Assembly: GCA_031292625.1 (NCBI GenBank)
Contig: JARLGU010000060.1
Location: 1-64,000 of the forward strand
Direction: 5' to 3'
Length of the DNA stretch: 64,000 nucleotides
DNA from: Capsulimonadaceae bacterium
GTDB taxonomy: Bacteria; Armatimonadota; Armatimonadia; Armatimonadales; Capsulimonadaceae
This document shows positions 44,179 through 53,898 of this stretch, one piece after another. Numbering within the stretch: position 1 is the first letter of the stretch; every line of letters begins with the position of its first letter. The position numbers and the translations under genes are program-made. Under the pieces are notes generated by a model that saw only the letters and a list, made by a program, of their open reading frames with translations, did no database searches and had not been told where the DNA came from.

Positions 44179-45195
44179 ATGAGCGTAAGTATTACAGAAA
44201 TTGCAAAGCGGCTGAATGTCTCCCATTCCACGGTTTCGCGGGTCTTAAACGGTCGCGGTAAACAGTATGCCTCCGAGCAAACGGCGCGGCAGATCCGCGA
44301 CCTGGCGGTTGAGCTGAACTATCGGCCAAACCGGCTTGCGAGCGGTCTCTTGCGCGGCAAGACAAATCTGATCGGCGTCGCAATGGGCCGCTGCAACAGT
44401 TCGTACGCTGGGGGGATCCTCGAAGGCGTACGCGCTGCATGCGAGGACATCGGCTATCAGGTTCTCCTTGGACGCGCCAAGAACGACGAACTAAGCGAGA
44501 GCAAGCAAGTTCGGTTGTTGCTTGACTACAAGGTAGACGGATTAATCTGCGTCGCGGATGGCTGGGGACACGAGCGGATTCTTCACTGGCTTGACGAAGT
44601 CGTGATGCGGGACCTTCCTTGCGCCGTGATCGACTCGCGCGCCTATGCCGATAGAGTCGATTGCGTGGTGACCGACGATGTCGCGGGAGCCGCAATGGCG
44701 ACCCGGCATCTGATCGAACTGGGGCATCGGAGAATAGCCCATGTCGGAGGCGGCGATATTCGCACGACGTCCACGGACCGCCGCAACGGTTACCTGCGCG
44801 CTCTGGCCGATGCGGGCATCGCAAGCGACCCTGCGCTAATACAGGGCTGCGCGTACTCAAAGGAGTCCGCAACCGCGGCGATTCAAACCATTCTTGAGGT
44901 TCGCCCGCTTCCCACCGCTGTATTTGTCGCGAGCGACGGCGATGCGTATTGGGTCTGGCAAACGCTGAATGATCGCGGAATACGGGTACCCGACGATATC
45001 GCGCTCGTGGGATACGGAAATCTCGACGTAGGCCTTGGCCTCGGCCTGACGACGGTCGATCAAGCGCCTCAGACGCTCGGGGCGATGGCCGTGAAGAGGG
45101 TTCTCAATCGGATTGACCGGCCTGGCGCGCCTCACGAGGTTGTGGAGTTGAACACGCAATTGATTGTACGGCGAAGTTCAGCCGCGCGTGCGTAG
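44179..45195 (+). CDS. LacI-family transcriptional regulator 2
   Basis: A 338-aa repressor. The N-terminal HTH and hinge (VSITEIAKRLNVSHSTVSRVLNG ... LAVELNYRPNRLASGLLRGKT) are canonical, followed by the sugar-binding domain (NLIGVAMGRCNSSYAGGILEG, VVTDDVAGAAMATRHLIELGHRRIAHVGG, VPDDIALVGYGNLDVG). First gene of a four-gene plus-strand operon with gaps of 18, 11 and 17 bp to the prepilin, BNR and GH95 genes. Two copies of its probable operator flank its own promoter. The effector sugar is probably a product of GH95 action. Confidence 0.92.
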   Translation: MSVSITEIAKRLNVSHSTVSRVLNGRGKQYASEQTARQIRDLAVELNYRPNRLASGLLRGKTNLIGVAMGRCNSSYAGGILEGVRAACEDIGYQVLLGRAKNDELSESKQVRLLLDYKVDGLICVADGWGHERILHWLDEVVMRDLPCAVIDSRAYADRVDCVVTDDVAGAAMATRHLIELGHRRIAHVGGGDIRTTSTDRRNGYLRALADAGIASDPALIQGCAYSKESATAAIQTILEVRPLPTAVFVASDGDAYWVWQTLNDRGIRVPDDIALVGYGNLDVGLGLGLTTVDQAPQTLGAMAVKRVLNRIDRPGAPHEVVELNTQLIVRRSSAARA

Positions 45196-45213
45196 GCAAA
45201 GGAGAATGTCAGC

Positions 45214-46089
45214 ATGAAGCGCATTGGGTTTACATTGATAGAATTATTAATTGTAATTGCTATTATTGCAATAATAGCGGCGATATTATTTCCCGTGTTC
45301 GCCACCGCTCGCGAGAAGGCTCGACAATCGTCTTGTGCGAGCAACGAAAAGCAAATGGGAATCGCGTTCGCCCAGTACACTCAGGACTACGACGAAGTCT
45401 ATCCGTTCGCGTGTGGAGACAATACGGCAGACCGTGCGTGGGATATGGAGCTCCAACCTTACTTCAATCTGAAGGTCAATTCCACCAATGTAGCCATATC
45501 GATCGAGGCTTGTCCGGACGATCAGATTGCCCGAGGCTTTAGCGGCACGTCGCCCTTGAGTACGCGCAGTTATGCGATGGCTGGCGGGGGGCAGGCTGGT
45601 TACGGATGCTCGACCGGTGCGTGCTGCGCCGGCATGGACATCGCATCGTCGTTTACGAACGATCCAGACGGCATCGGGAAGTACGATTATTCCGCAGGGC
45701 GTCTCGTTTCGCAGGTTCCCGAGCCTGGCGGCACCATCCTCGTCGCGGAATGGCCGTCGCTGGGCAATCACATTAGCGGACCGGGATCGAGCGCGACGAC
45801 TGATCGCCCGGTCACCGGCGCAAATTCGGATACGAACGGAGACAATGCTCAATACGGCCAAGATTGCGCGGTGATTGTCTCCGACCTCTGCTCGATCATC
45901 CAGCAGCCTGTTCACAACGGCGGATGGAATTATCTATTTGCCGATGGCCACGTGAGATGGCTCAAGCCTGAACAGACCATCGGTATGGGATTGAATGGCT
46001 CGGGTACGAGCCTTAGATCCAATGGTCAGTCCTACACGTGCTCAATGAGCAGCCCGTGCGGGATGTGGACGATCACGGCTGGAGACTAG
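45214..46089 (+). CDS. DUF1559 prepilin-type protein 3
   Basis: A 291-aa pilin-like protein with leader MKRIG / FTLIELL, hydrophobic helix [18 protein letters not shown] and the [23 protein letters not shown] segment. The C-terminal part has a perfect H-X9-DG motif ([12 protein letters not shown]) followed by HVRW. It also has several extra cysteines in the middle (CSTGACCAG) and near the end. AAAGGAGA lies 8 nt before the ATG. It lies between LacI 2 and the BNR protein, mirroring the position of prepilin 2 in its operon. Confidence 0.9.
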   Translation: MKRIGFTLIELLIVIAIIAIIAAILFPVFATAREKARQSSCASNEKQMGIAFAQYTQDYDEVYPFACGDNTADRAWDMELQPYFNLKVNSTNVAISIEACPDDQIARGFSGTSPLSTRSYAMAGGGQAGYGCSTGACCAGMDIASSFTNDPDGIGKYDYSAGRLVSQVPEPGGTILVAEWPSLGNHISGPGSSATTDRPVTGANSDTNGDNAQYGQDCAVIVSDLCSIIQQPVHNGGWNYLFADGHVRWLKPEQTIGMGLNGSGTSLRSNGQSYTCSMSSPCGMWTITAGD

Positions 46090-46100
46090 AAGACAACTAA

Positions 46101-48398
46101 ATGGCATGGACTATGTTCGTAAGAGCGCTGCTCATCCTCCTTGCGCTGGTTCTCCTCCCGTGCTCTTGTTGCATGGCCGGATCCGCGCTTCCGACCGCCT
46201 CCGCGACGATTGGATTTGAAACGCCGGGTCAATGGCATTCCGTTCCCCAGGATGTGATCGCGGTAAATGCAATACATCCTCAATATCTCTGGTGCCAGCA
46301 TGTGCACAAAATGCCTCTCGCGCTACTGGATACAGGGCTAACGCCTTCCACGGATCATGTCAAAGAGGGGCGCTATTCCGGGCTCTGGAAGGATCATGAG
46401 AAATATCCGACGATCGCCTGTTGGGACATTCCGCACGACTGGAGCGCTTACAACTCATTTGAGATTTCGATCTACTCTGAGCGCGCGACTGGCGAGACGG
46501 TGACGCTGGGCGCGCTTTCCGACAGCGCGGCAACGCCCTGGAAGGATTACTATCTGCATGATTTCGTCGTCGATTGGCGCGGCTGGAAGACGTTGACGTT
46601 TCCGTTCAGCTCGTTTCAGTCCTTTGAAAAGCCGGCGGGCTGGAATAAGATCGACGGCCTCTTTTTCTTTACAAAGATCTTTCGTCATCAACCCAACCCC
46701 TATACCGAACTTTCACTGGACACGATCCATTTGCGGACGGGTCAGGTGTCGGCGCAAGCGGCTCAACCCAATCCTACCAATGGTTTCACTTACCTGAGTA
46801 GATATGAGGATCAACAACAGCCTCTCAACCTGCCGTATCCCGAGACCGACCACGAAGGCGCGTTTACGAGCCCGATCAACCAGCTCTGCTACTTTCAAGC
46901 TGAGCGAGAGCAGTTCAAGTACTTCCCGCATTTCAACGCAGGGTACGTGAGCTTTGATCCTAGCGGCAAGGCGTATATCAACGCGGGAGAGACCATCGAG
47001 TGGTTGGATGCGAGCGGCAAGTGGACGGCGTCCGATATCAAGTCCGTGCTCGTCGATTGGGCCCGGAAGCAGGGCTGGAAGGGGTTGGCGAATGGATGGG
47101 GGCCTCAGGGCGCAGAGCCCATGATACGCTTCGATCGCGATGGGGACGCCTACGCGCTCGAAGTGGTCGAGCCGTTGAACGCTCAAGGACAGCGTTTCGA
47201 CTGGAAAACGCGGGCGACTCTTCTGCTGCATTCGCACGACCGCATGAAGACGTGGCAGGCGTACAAGCTGCCTGATCGTGTCGCATCGTTCGAGAAGCTC
47301 GACGGACATAATCAGGAATGCCTTAATCGTCCTCCCGTGATCCTGCTCGGAGACTACAAATACTTTGGCGACGCCGATCAGGCGGGATATATCCTGATTC
47401 CCGAGAAGCAAGCCGATGGTTCTCTCACTCTTCCCAAACCTGTCGCTTATGCAGCACACTGCATGGATGTAAACTATCATTCCGGCGACGCCAATGTCGC
47501 GATAACCCATCATGGGAAAGTGACGATCGTCTTCGGTTGGTGCCCGCAATCGGCCGCTCAGACCGGCGACTGGCGATCGACGATGCCGTCGATTCCGGAC
47601 GGCCATCCGGGCTTGACGGCATCGTTTCCCATGATCGCAAAGGGCGCGACGACTCTTCATTACGGCAAGGACGGCGTTCCAACCTATGTCGTCGATTACG
47701 ACATCGCATCGCGCACTGTTAGCAAGCCCATCTATGTCGGCTCCGGCGGCGTGGGGCTGGACGCGCATAACTGGCCCGCCCTTACCATCGACAGCCGGGG
47801 CATATTGTACGTGATCATGAACGGGCACCATGCCCCGGTGAATTACACGCATACGCTCAGACCCGACGACATCTCAGAGTGGAGCACGCCGCAATATCTG
47901 CTTGTGAATACACAATCTCCAAACCTATCCTACGCGACGCTCACGTGCGGCTCCGACGACACCCTGTATACCGTTCATCGAAGCACGAAAGACGCCTATG
48001 ATAACCACCTGGGCTTATATCGTAAACGTGCTGGACAAGAATGGGAAGAGGAACGAAAACTGGTCGTGCCGTTCAAGGACATGTACAAGGTATGGTATCA
48101 GCGGATGACGTACGACACAAAGCGCAATCGCCTTTTTCTCACGTATTTCGCCAATGGAGGGCAGGAATGGTATACGTGGGATATGTTCGATTTCTACACG
48201 TTCATCTGGCCGGATCGCGAGAGATTAATGGACGTGAATATCGGCAAAGCAGGGGTTAACGATGCTGGTCCGGCTGTTCCCGGCGGATTTTCCGGCGGCT
48301 TCTACGATCCGGGCGCAACGGAAATTACGATGCTTGTTTCCGACGATGAAGCGCAAAGCTGGCGCTTGGCGACGACCGCGGATTTTGCGCGTAAATAG
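46101..48398 (+). CDS. Secreted BNR-repeat propeller protein with N-terminal glycan-binding-like domain
   Basis: A 765-aa exported protein with signal peptide (LLILLALVLLPCSCCMAG). Residues about 30-235 form a beta-sandwich resembling galactose-binding or CBM11-like domains (NSFEISIYSERATGETVTLGA; WRGWKTLTFPFSSFQ). The rest resembles a BNR_4-type propeller (EPMIRFDRDGDAYALEV, NRPPVILLGDYKYFG, GLDAHNWPALTIDSRGILYVIMNGHH). Proteins of this type include polysaccharide lyases such as those acting on ulvan, so lyase activity is possible but not shown by a motif here. It lies 11 bp after the prepilin stop and 17 bp before the GH95 gene. Confidence 0.7.
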   Translation: MAWTMFVRALLILLALVLLPCSCCMAGSALPTASATIGFETPGQWHSVPQDVIAVNAIHPQYLWCQHVHKMPLALLDTGLTPSTDHVKEGRYSGLWKDHEKYPTIACWDIPHDWSAYNSFEISIYSERATGETVTLGALSDSAATPWKDYYLHDFVVDWRGWKTLTFPFSSFQSFEKPAGWNKIDGLFFFTKIFRHQPNPYTELSLDTIHLRTGQVSAQAAQPNPTNGFTYLSRYEDQQQPLNLPYPETDHEGAFTSPINQLCYFQAEREQFKYFPHFNAGYVSFDPSGKAYINAGETIEWLDASGKWTASDIKSVLVDWARKQGWKGLANGWGPQGAEPMIRFDRDGDAYALEVVEPLNAQGQRFDWKTRATLLLHSHDRMKTWQAYKLPDRVASFEKLDGHNQECLNRPPVILLGDYKYFGDADQAGYILIPEKQADGSLTLPKPVAYAAHCMDVNYHSGDANVAITHHGKVTIVFGWCPQSAAQTGDWRSTMPSIPDGHPGLTASFPMIAKGATTLHYGKDGVPTYVVDYDIASRTVSKPIYVGSGGVGLDAHNWPALTIDSRGILYVIMNGHHAPVNYTHTLRPDDISEWSTPQYLLVNTQSPNLSYATLTCGSDDTLYTVHRSTKDAYDNHLGLYRKRAGQEWEEERKLVVPFKDMYKVWYQRMTYDTKRNRLFLTYFANGGQEWYTWDMFDFYTFIWPDRERLMDVNIGKAGVNDAGPAVPGGFSGGFYDPGATEITMLVSDDEAQSWRLATTADFARK

Positions 48399-48415
48399 CG
48401 CGGAAGGAGTTTCGT

Positions 48416-50707
48416 TTGCGACGACGTGATTTTCTGGTTCAAGGCGCCGCGGCGGCGGCTTGTCTGACGCTGTTAGGTCAGGATGGGGCGCGCATGGATG
48501 CGTACGCGGCGGTTTTGGAGAATTCCGCCGGCGATGGACCGGATTGGCAGCGCTTCTTGGCTCGTCAGGACCCGATTTGGGAGCGGCTTCCCCGTAATTG
48601 GTGGGAAGCGCCTTTTCTCGGCAATGGCATGCTGGGAACGACGATCAGGCAGGACGGCGCAAAGTCGATGCGGTGGGACATCGATCGGTGTGACGTCCAG
48701 GAACATCGCCCGGTCTCCGACGGAGGCGCGCTCTGGGCCAGGACGAGACTCCCGATCGGATACTTTTCGCTCGTTACCGTTGGGACGATTGTAAGCGGAA
48801 CGATGCGTTTGGATCTTTGGAACGCGGAGGCAACCGGGGAAATCGTCACCGATCGCGGTTCCATCAAGTTTCGCAGTTTCGTGCACTCCGGCGACATGGT
48901 CATTCTTACCGCGGTCTCGCGTTCTGGAGGCGAGGGAGAAGCGTGTTTCGAGTGGCATGCGCTGGAAGCAATCTGCCCGCGCGTTCAGTTTCATCCGCTC
49001 CCCGCCGGTTACCAGGCTAACCCTCCATTTACCCTCGCTCACTCGGGCGAGGTGCAGACCTGTCATCAGAGCCTCGTGCACGGCGGCGAGACGACGGTTG
49101 CCTGGAACGAGGCCAGCAGCGGTGCGAGTACGACCCTCTTTGTGAGCGTCGCGCATACATACCCAAGCGCCGGATCGGACGCGATCGCAATCGACGCCGT
49201 GAATCAGGCGCGCAAGCAGGATCTTGACGCCTTCGCTGCATCGCACCGCGCCTGGTGGCATCAGTTTTATCCAGCGAGCTTTCTGTCAATTCCCGACCCC
49301 TATTGGGAAAGCTTCTACTGGATCCAGATGTACAAAATGGCCTCCGCAACCCGGGAGGACCGTGCGTTGATCGACAACCAGGGACCGTGGCTGCAACCGA
49401 CTCCATGGCCCGGAGCCTGGTGGAACTTAAATGTCCAGCTTACGTATTGGCCGATGGGACCGGCGAACCATCCTGAGTTGAGCGAATCCCTGACACGGCA
49501 TCTCGAAGACAACGTGACGAATCTGATCGCCAATGTTCCGCAGCCTTACGCAAGCGACTCGGCCGCCATTAGCACGGCATCCGGCCAAGACCTGCGTTCC
49601 GTCGCAGGGCTTCCAGGCACGGGGGGCGAGGTCGCCAATCTGACGTGGGCGCTTCAGAATGCCTGGGAGCATTACAGGCTAACACTCGACGACAAGCGCT
49701 TACGATCCTTTCTTTATCCCTTGCTGCAGCGATCGGTCAACTACAGCCTTCACTTTCTGCAGCCGGACGAACAAGGCGTGCTCCATATGCCGAACACGTA
49801 CTCGCCCGAGTACGGCGCCGGTCCGGACTGTACGTATACTCTAGCGCTGCTCCGATGGGGGCTGCACACGCTCATCAAGTGTTCCGTGCGATTGGGAGTC
49901 GACGAGACGCTTCGGCAATCATGGAGGGTAACGCTCGCCAATCTTGCTCCGTATCCGACAGACGATACTGGATACTTAATCGCGCGAGGCGTGCCCCTGG
50001 CGCATGGACACCGGCACTTTTCGCACCTGCTGCAAGTTTTTCCACTGCATATCGTACACGCGGGGCAAGTAGGCGCCGCGGAGTTGGTTGAAAAGACTGT
50101 CGATCACTGGCAGAGTATGGGCGAGAGGCTCGGGTACTCGTTCACCGGCGCGTCGCTGATGTCGTCCGCGTTCGGTCGCGGCAACTCATCGCTCGATTAT
50201 CTGAACGGGCTGAAGCACTTCCTCCAGGCGAACACTCTCTACAAGGAGGCGGGACCGGTGATCGAAACGCCACTGTCAGCGGCTCGGGCGATCCAGGAAA
50301 TGCTCATCCAAAGCTGGGCTAGCGGCGAGGAAATGGATGGGCTGATACGGATCTTCCCGGCGGTTCCCGATTCCTGGGCCGACGCGGCATTTAGCGATAT
50401 GCGGGCGGAGGGCGCGTTTCTCATAAGCGCCGTACGCAAAAACGGAGTAACCGAGTTCGTTCGCGTTAAGAGCCTCGAGGGCGCGCCGTGCCGCATCTGT
50501 CCAGCGCTGCAAGCGCCGGTATCCGCAAGCGGGGCGTTAAACGGGATACTGACCGAGGCGAGCGACGGAGTATTTTCCTTGCCGCTCAAAAAAGGCGAGG
50601 AGGTTGTACTGTATACCAGAGGCAATAGGCCGTCGACCTCGCGCCCGCCGGTCTGCTCAAACGGAGGCGGCGCCAACATTTGGGGGCTCAAAGCCACGGC
50701 CAATTGA
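48416..50707 (+). CDS. GH95-type alpha-L-fucosidase/galactosidase, Tat-exported
   Basis: A 763-aa enzyme. The N-terminus MRRRDFLVQGAAAAACL has the twin-arginine pattern, so export is probably by Tat. The N-terminal sandwich starts WWEAPFLGNGMLGTTI, as in GH95. The alpha/alpha barrel includes GPWLQPTPWPGAWWNLNVQLTYWP, NTYSPEYGAGPDCTYT, HGHRHFSHLLQVFPLH and a C-terminal EMLIQSWASGEEMDGLIRIFPAVPD. Specificity among fucosidase and galactosidase members cannot be decided. The start is TTG at 48416 with GAAGGAG 6 nt upstream. Last gene of the LacI 2 operon; its TGA lies in the loop of a terminator hairpin. Confidence 0.85.
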   Translation: MRRRDFLVQGAAAAACLTLLGQDGARMDAYAAVLENSAGDGPDWQRFLARQDPIWERLPRNWWEAPFLGNGMLGTTIRQDGAKSMRWDIDRCDVQEHRPVSDGGALWARTRLPIGYFSLVTVGTIVSGTMRLDLWNAEATGEIVTDRGSIKFRSFVHSGDMVILTAVSRSGGEGEACFEWHALEAICPRVQFHPLPAGYQANPPFTLAHSGEVQTCHQSLVHGGETTVAWNEASSGASTTLFVSVAHTYPSAGSDAIAIDAVNQARKQDLDAFAASHRAWWHQFYPASFLSIPDPYWESFYWIQMYKMASATREDRALIDNQGPWLQPTPWPGAWWNLNVQLTYWPMGPANHPELSESLTRHLEDNVTNLIANVPQPYASDSAAISTASGQDLRSVAGLPGTGGEVANLTWALQNAWEHYRLTLDDKRLRSFLYPLLQRSVNYSLHFLQPDEQGVLHMPNTYSPEYGAGPDCTYTLALLRWGLHTLIKCSVRLGVDETLRQSWRVTLANLAPYPTDDTGYLIARGVPLAHGHRHFSHLLQVFPLHIVHAGQVGAAELVEKTVDHWQSMGERLGYSFTGASLMSSAFGRGNSSLDYLNGLKHFLQANTLYKEAGPVIETPLSAARAIQEMLIQSWASGEEMDGLIRIFPAVPDSWADAAFSDMRAEGAFLISAVRKNGVTEFVRVKSLEGAPCRICPALQAPVSASGALNGILTEASDGVFSLPLKKGEEVVLYTRGNRPSTSRPPVCSNGGGANIWGLKATAN

Positions 50708-50717
50708 CCGTGGCTTT
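50690..50717. terminator. Bidirectional terminator containing the GH95 stop
   Basis: AAAGCCACGG (50690-50699) pairs perfectly with CCGTGGCTTT (50708-50717); the 8-nt loop holds the GH95 TGA (50705-50707). A/T tracts flank both arms, so it can act on both strands. It separates the operon from the convergent FAD oxidoreductase gene. Confidence 0.75.
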
Positions 50718-50747
50718 ACTATCGACAAGTTGTCGCTGACACCGCGT

Positions 50748-52664
50748 TTACGCCCCGCGCGAAGTCTTCTTAGCTCCGGGTTCGAGGCCGTTGTCCGGCA
50801 ACGCCAGGTCGGCGGGGGCGATGCCGGCGCGAGCGGCGGCAAAGCGGTCGCCCTGCTTGACGTACGGAATCTTTGGCTCGAAGACCTCAAGCGGGTCGAT
50901 CGAGTAGATGCGGACTTCCTTGTCGCCCCAGGTTTCCTCGGGGATGATTCGCAGGGCCGATGCCTCGAGGCTCAGAGCCGGCGTCACGAGACGCTGGTAG
51001 TTGTTGTCCTCGCGGAAAACCGTGTTCCACAGTCCGCCTTCATTGCGGGCTTCGATGCGGAACTTGCGCACGAGGCTGGCGGGTACCCGGCTGTGCGATC
51101 CATGCTGCGGGTAGCTTTGCGGCATACGCTTGTCGTTGAGCAAATTGCTGTCGAAAACGATCCGCAGGCCGGCAATCGGGACGGTTTTACCCCAGTCGAA
51201 TTCGATTGCGGTTCCGATCGGTCCGCTCCACGCATGCGACTCGTTCTCGCGGTCGCGCTCGATACCATCGAATAGCTTCTCCACGCCGCCGCCGCCGCTG
51301 ACTTTAGCCGATCGCGCGAGCTGGCTTGCGTCGCGGGTCAGCCCGGGCAACCACGCATCGTCATCCATGAGCGTGTTCTGTAGTTCCTTGAGCTCGGGAC
51401 CCGAACTCAGCGAGCGCGGCGATGTGTTGTGCCGGATGCAGAGCGCGGCGGCTGTTCCGGCGGCCTGTCCGAGAGTCGAGCATGTCGCCATGACGCGGGT
51501 GCTTGAGAGCGCCGCGTGGGTAACCGAGATATTGCGGCCCGCGAACAGCAGGTTGGGGACGTTCCGCGAATAAAGACAGCGGTACGGTATGCCGTACGGG
51601 GACGGAGCGCCGTGGAATATCGTCGGGTGCCCAGGATAGTAGATGCCAGCGGGGTGGTGGTCATCCATCGGCCAACCGCCATAGGCGACGATATCCTCGA
51701 AGTTGCCGCCGTCGCGAACTTCGTTTTGCGACAGCGTGTGGTCGCCGACGTAGCGCCGGTTTTCCCGCTTGCCGGGAAGTGCGCCGATCCATTCAACGGT
51801 CCAGTTCCTTGCCGCTTCTTTTTCAGGGCCATAATTCTTGATATAGTCGACCACGCCATAGACGATCTTGAGGAGCTCATCGCGGTCTCGATCGGCATCG
51901 GCGATGGTGTCGCCAAGTCCGCCGACTTCAATCCACCAGAAATTATCGCCTGCAAACCGGCCCATCCGGTTGGGCAAATCTTCCGGCTTGGTGATCTGGT
52001 AGGCCCACGCGGGTGGTATGAACAACTGTGGCTCATCGGTGCGGCGAAGCTGGATGAGCAGCGAGTTGCCCATCGTTTTTTCGTCCGCGACGACCGGCTC
52101 GATATCTTCATCGAACTCCGCGCGCGCCTCGCGTCCTGCGCGGAACTCAGCGGGCGTCAGGCTGGCAAGGATGCTGTCGCCGGAACAATCGATAAACATT
52201 TTGGCGGTTATCGTATGGCGAGTTTGCGTGTTCAGCTGCCAACAGTCTATGGATGCAATCCGGTCGCCGTCCATGGCGGCGCCAAGGCACGTGGTGTTAA
52301 GAAAGGCCGTTAAGCCCGGCTGGAAATGCACTTTGCTGTAAAGGACGCTGTCCCAGATGGAGTAGTTGAGGGCCGGATTGCGATAGGCATTTTCGAGCTT
52401 GATCTCTTCGAGCAGGCCCGCCTCTTTATCGTACTTTCCTTGCGCGCCGCAGATCCACATGCGCACTTCGGACGATGCATTTCCGCCGAATACGGGGCGG
52501 TCATGCACGATTGCCGTCTTTGCGCCGTTGCGCGCCGAGGCGATTGCGGCGAGCATGCCGGCCATACCGCCGCCAATGACGCAGACATCGACTTGATGCT
52601 CCTCGCGGCGAATACCCTTTTGAAGGCGGTTCGACGCTTGGACCTTGTTGTTGGAACTGTTCAT
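50748..52664 (-). CDS. FAD-dependent oxidoreductase
   Basis: A 638-aa protein of the FAD_oxidored type. The dinucleotide-binding motif is VDVCVIGGGMAGMLAAIASAR with the acidic end of beta-2 in TAIVHD. Further FAD contacts are PVFGGNASSEV, FIDCSGDSILA and NLLFAGRNISVTHAAL. The C-terminal about 190 residues form a galactose-binding-like sandwich (KLFDGIERDRENESHAWSG ... FRIEARNEGGLWNTV), common in sugar-related oxidoreductases of Armatimonadetes and Planctomycetes. No signal peptide. Convergent with the GH95 operon; it could oxidise a sugar or cyclitol from it, which is inference. Confidence 0.8.
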   Translation of the reverse strand: MNSSNNKVQASNRLQKGIRREEHQVDVCVIGGGMAGMLAAIASARNGAKTAIVHDRPVFGGNASSEVRMWICGAQGKYDKEAGLLEEIKLENAYRNPALNYSIWDSVLYSKVHFQPGLTAFLNTTCLGAAMDGDRIASIDCWQLNTQTRHTITAKMFIDCSGDSILASLTPAEFRAGREARAEFDEDIEPVVADEKTMGNSLLIQLRRTDEPQLFIPPAWAYQITKPEDLPNRMGRFAGDNFWWIEVGGLGDTIADADRDRDELLKIVYGVVDYIKNYGPEKEAARNWTVEWIGALPGKRENRRYVGDHTLSQNEVRDGGNFEDIVAYGGWPMDDHHPAGIYYPGHPTIFHGAPSPYGIPYRCLYSRNVPNLLFAGRNISVTHAALSSTRVMATCSTLGQAAGTAAALCIRHNTSPRSLSSGPELKELQNTLMDDDAWLPGLTRDASQLARSAKVSGGGGVEKLFDGIERDRENESHAWSGPIGTAIEFDWGKTVPIAGLRIVFDSNLLNDKRMPQSYPQHGSHSRVPASLVRKFRIEARNEGGLWNTVFREDNNYQRLVTPALSLEASALRIIPEETWGDKEVRIYSIDPLEVFEPKIPYVKQGDRFAAARAGIAPADLALPDNGLEPGAKKTSRGA

Positions 52665-53041
52665 GCGGTTGCACCTCTACGTACCGCCCGAAGGCAGCGT
52701 TCGATTAAAACACGATTGAACGGCTGAAACTACCTTACTGTGCAAAGTGACAATACGTACCGTCAATCTATGTCTTGTTATACCACGCCTCGGACAGTCC
52801 GGCCATCGCATAACGAAAAAATACGCGGCGGCGGCGCATTTTTCTTTACGAGCGGCCTTTCGACGATAACGGAGCGCTTGTTCTGGCGTAAGGCCACCGT
52901 GCGTTCTGTGCCTTCGCGGCGGCGGGACGCGCTTGTTAACTCCCTCGCCACTCAGGGCTTGCGTCGCGTGCTTATCCAAGCGCTCGCTGAGATCAACGTT
53001 TCTCAGTCCGTTCGCGCACGCTTGGGGCAGCGTGTTAGGCG
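52665..53041. other. Intergenic region, nothing convincing
   Basis: Frames on both strands have arginine-rich, low-information translations and no ribosome binding sites. I see no repeat, hairpin or RNA gene. Confidence 0.4.
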
Positions 53042-53668
53042 TCACGCAGTCTTGTACCAAGCTCTAAAGCGCTCCGCCATCAATCTGATGGTAGAATAGG
53101 GCGCTTCCGCGCACCTTTCGCCGCGAAACACGAAGGTGGGAACATGCGTAATGTCGCGCGCGTAGGCATCGTCGTCAAAGCCAATAATCCGGCTTGAGTA
53201 TCGCTTCTCTTCGATCTCGGCGCGCAGCCTTGCGCCATCGAGCCCGGCGCCGCTCGCGATATGTTCGAGTACATCGCGATCGGAGATGTCTTCGGATCGC
53301 TCCCAAAACGCGCGGTAGACGGCTTCGTTGAAGGCGTCAAACAAATCGGGGGCGCGCTCCTTAACAAACTCCGCGCTCTGCAGGGCGTCGTGTGTTCGCA
53401 CGACTCCGATCGTCCGGTTCGAGGGTATCGGGATGCCGTCGAGTTCCGCCAGAAGCTGCAATCGCGATGGCGGTTTGTTCGGATCGTGCGGCTTGGGCTT
53501 ATATTCGGGCAGTGGCCCGAGCGCCTCCGGCAGCAATTCGTAGCCGCGCCAGTCTTGCTTGATTTCGGGGAACTCTTCCTTAAGCCGCTTGGCCTGAAAG
53601 AGACCAATCCAGCACCAGGGACAGAGGTAGTCGTGCGCAATAATCACGGTATCGTTGGAGTTGTTCAT
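53042..53668 (-). CDS. DsbA-family (FrnE-like) thiol oxidoreductase
   Basis: A 208-aa cytoplasmic thioredoxin-fold protein. The active site CPWC is near the N-terminus (HDYLCPWCWIG, about residues 12-22), an all-helical insertion follows, and the cis-Pro loop is HVPTFVF. FrnE-like proteins contain this arrangement, usually with the motif IGFDDDAYARDITHVPTFVF-like end. Partners may be small-molecule thiols or oxidative-stress targets. Start at ATG 53668 (MNNSNDTV); the frame extends upstream without support. Divergent from the ABC ATPase gene. Confidence 0.85.
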   Translation of the reverse strand: MNNSNDTVIIAHDYLCPWCWIGLFQAKRLKEEFPEIKQDWRGYELLPEALGPLPEYKPKPHDPNKPPSRLQLLAELDGIPIPSNRTIGVVRTHDALQSAEFVKERAPDLFDAFNEAVYRAFWERSEDISDRDVLEHIASGAGLDGARLRAEIEEKRYSSRIIGFDDDAYARDITHVPTFVFRGERCAEAPYSTIRLMAERFRAWYKTA

Positions 53669-53898
53669 AAGTGAAATATACCTTCGTGAAATATGCGATC
53701 CAACAAGCGGGCAGGTGAAATTCTTGGAACGCGTTGAGCAGGAGCACGCTGAGGGGATGCCGGACACGGGCAGGAATATCGACGGCAAAGCCGCCAATGG
53801 GGCAGCATCGCGCTAGCGAGTCTCGCACCGCGATCGCTCTTTCTTCTCTTCGCGCTCCCGTCTAGGCAATGTTGCGCATCGAGGTATCCTCTACAGAC

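Noticed and set aside
46713-47852. 379-codon minus-strand frame opposite the BNR gene
   Set aside because: Antisense to a well-formed operon gene, without a ribosome binding site or domain.
52677-53099. Two overlapping frames (plus and minus) in the gap after the FAD gene
   Set aside because: Low-complexity basic translations, no start signals and no resemblance to a protein family.
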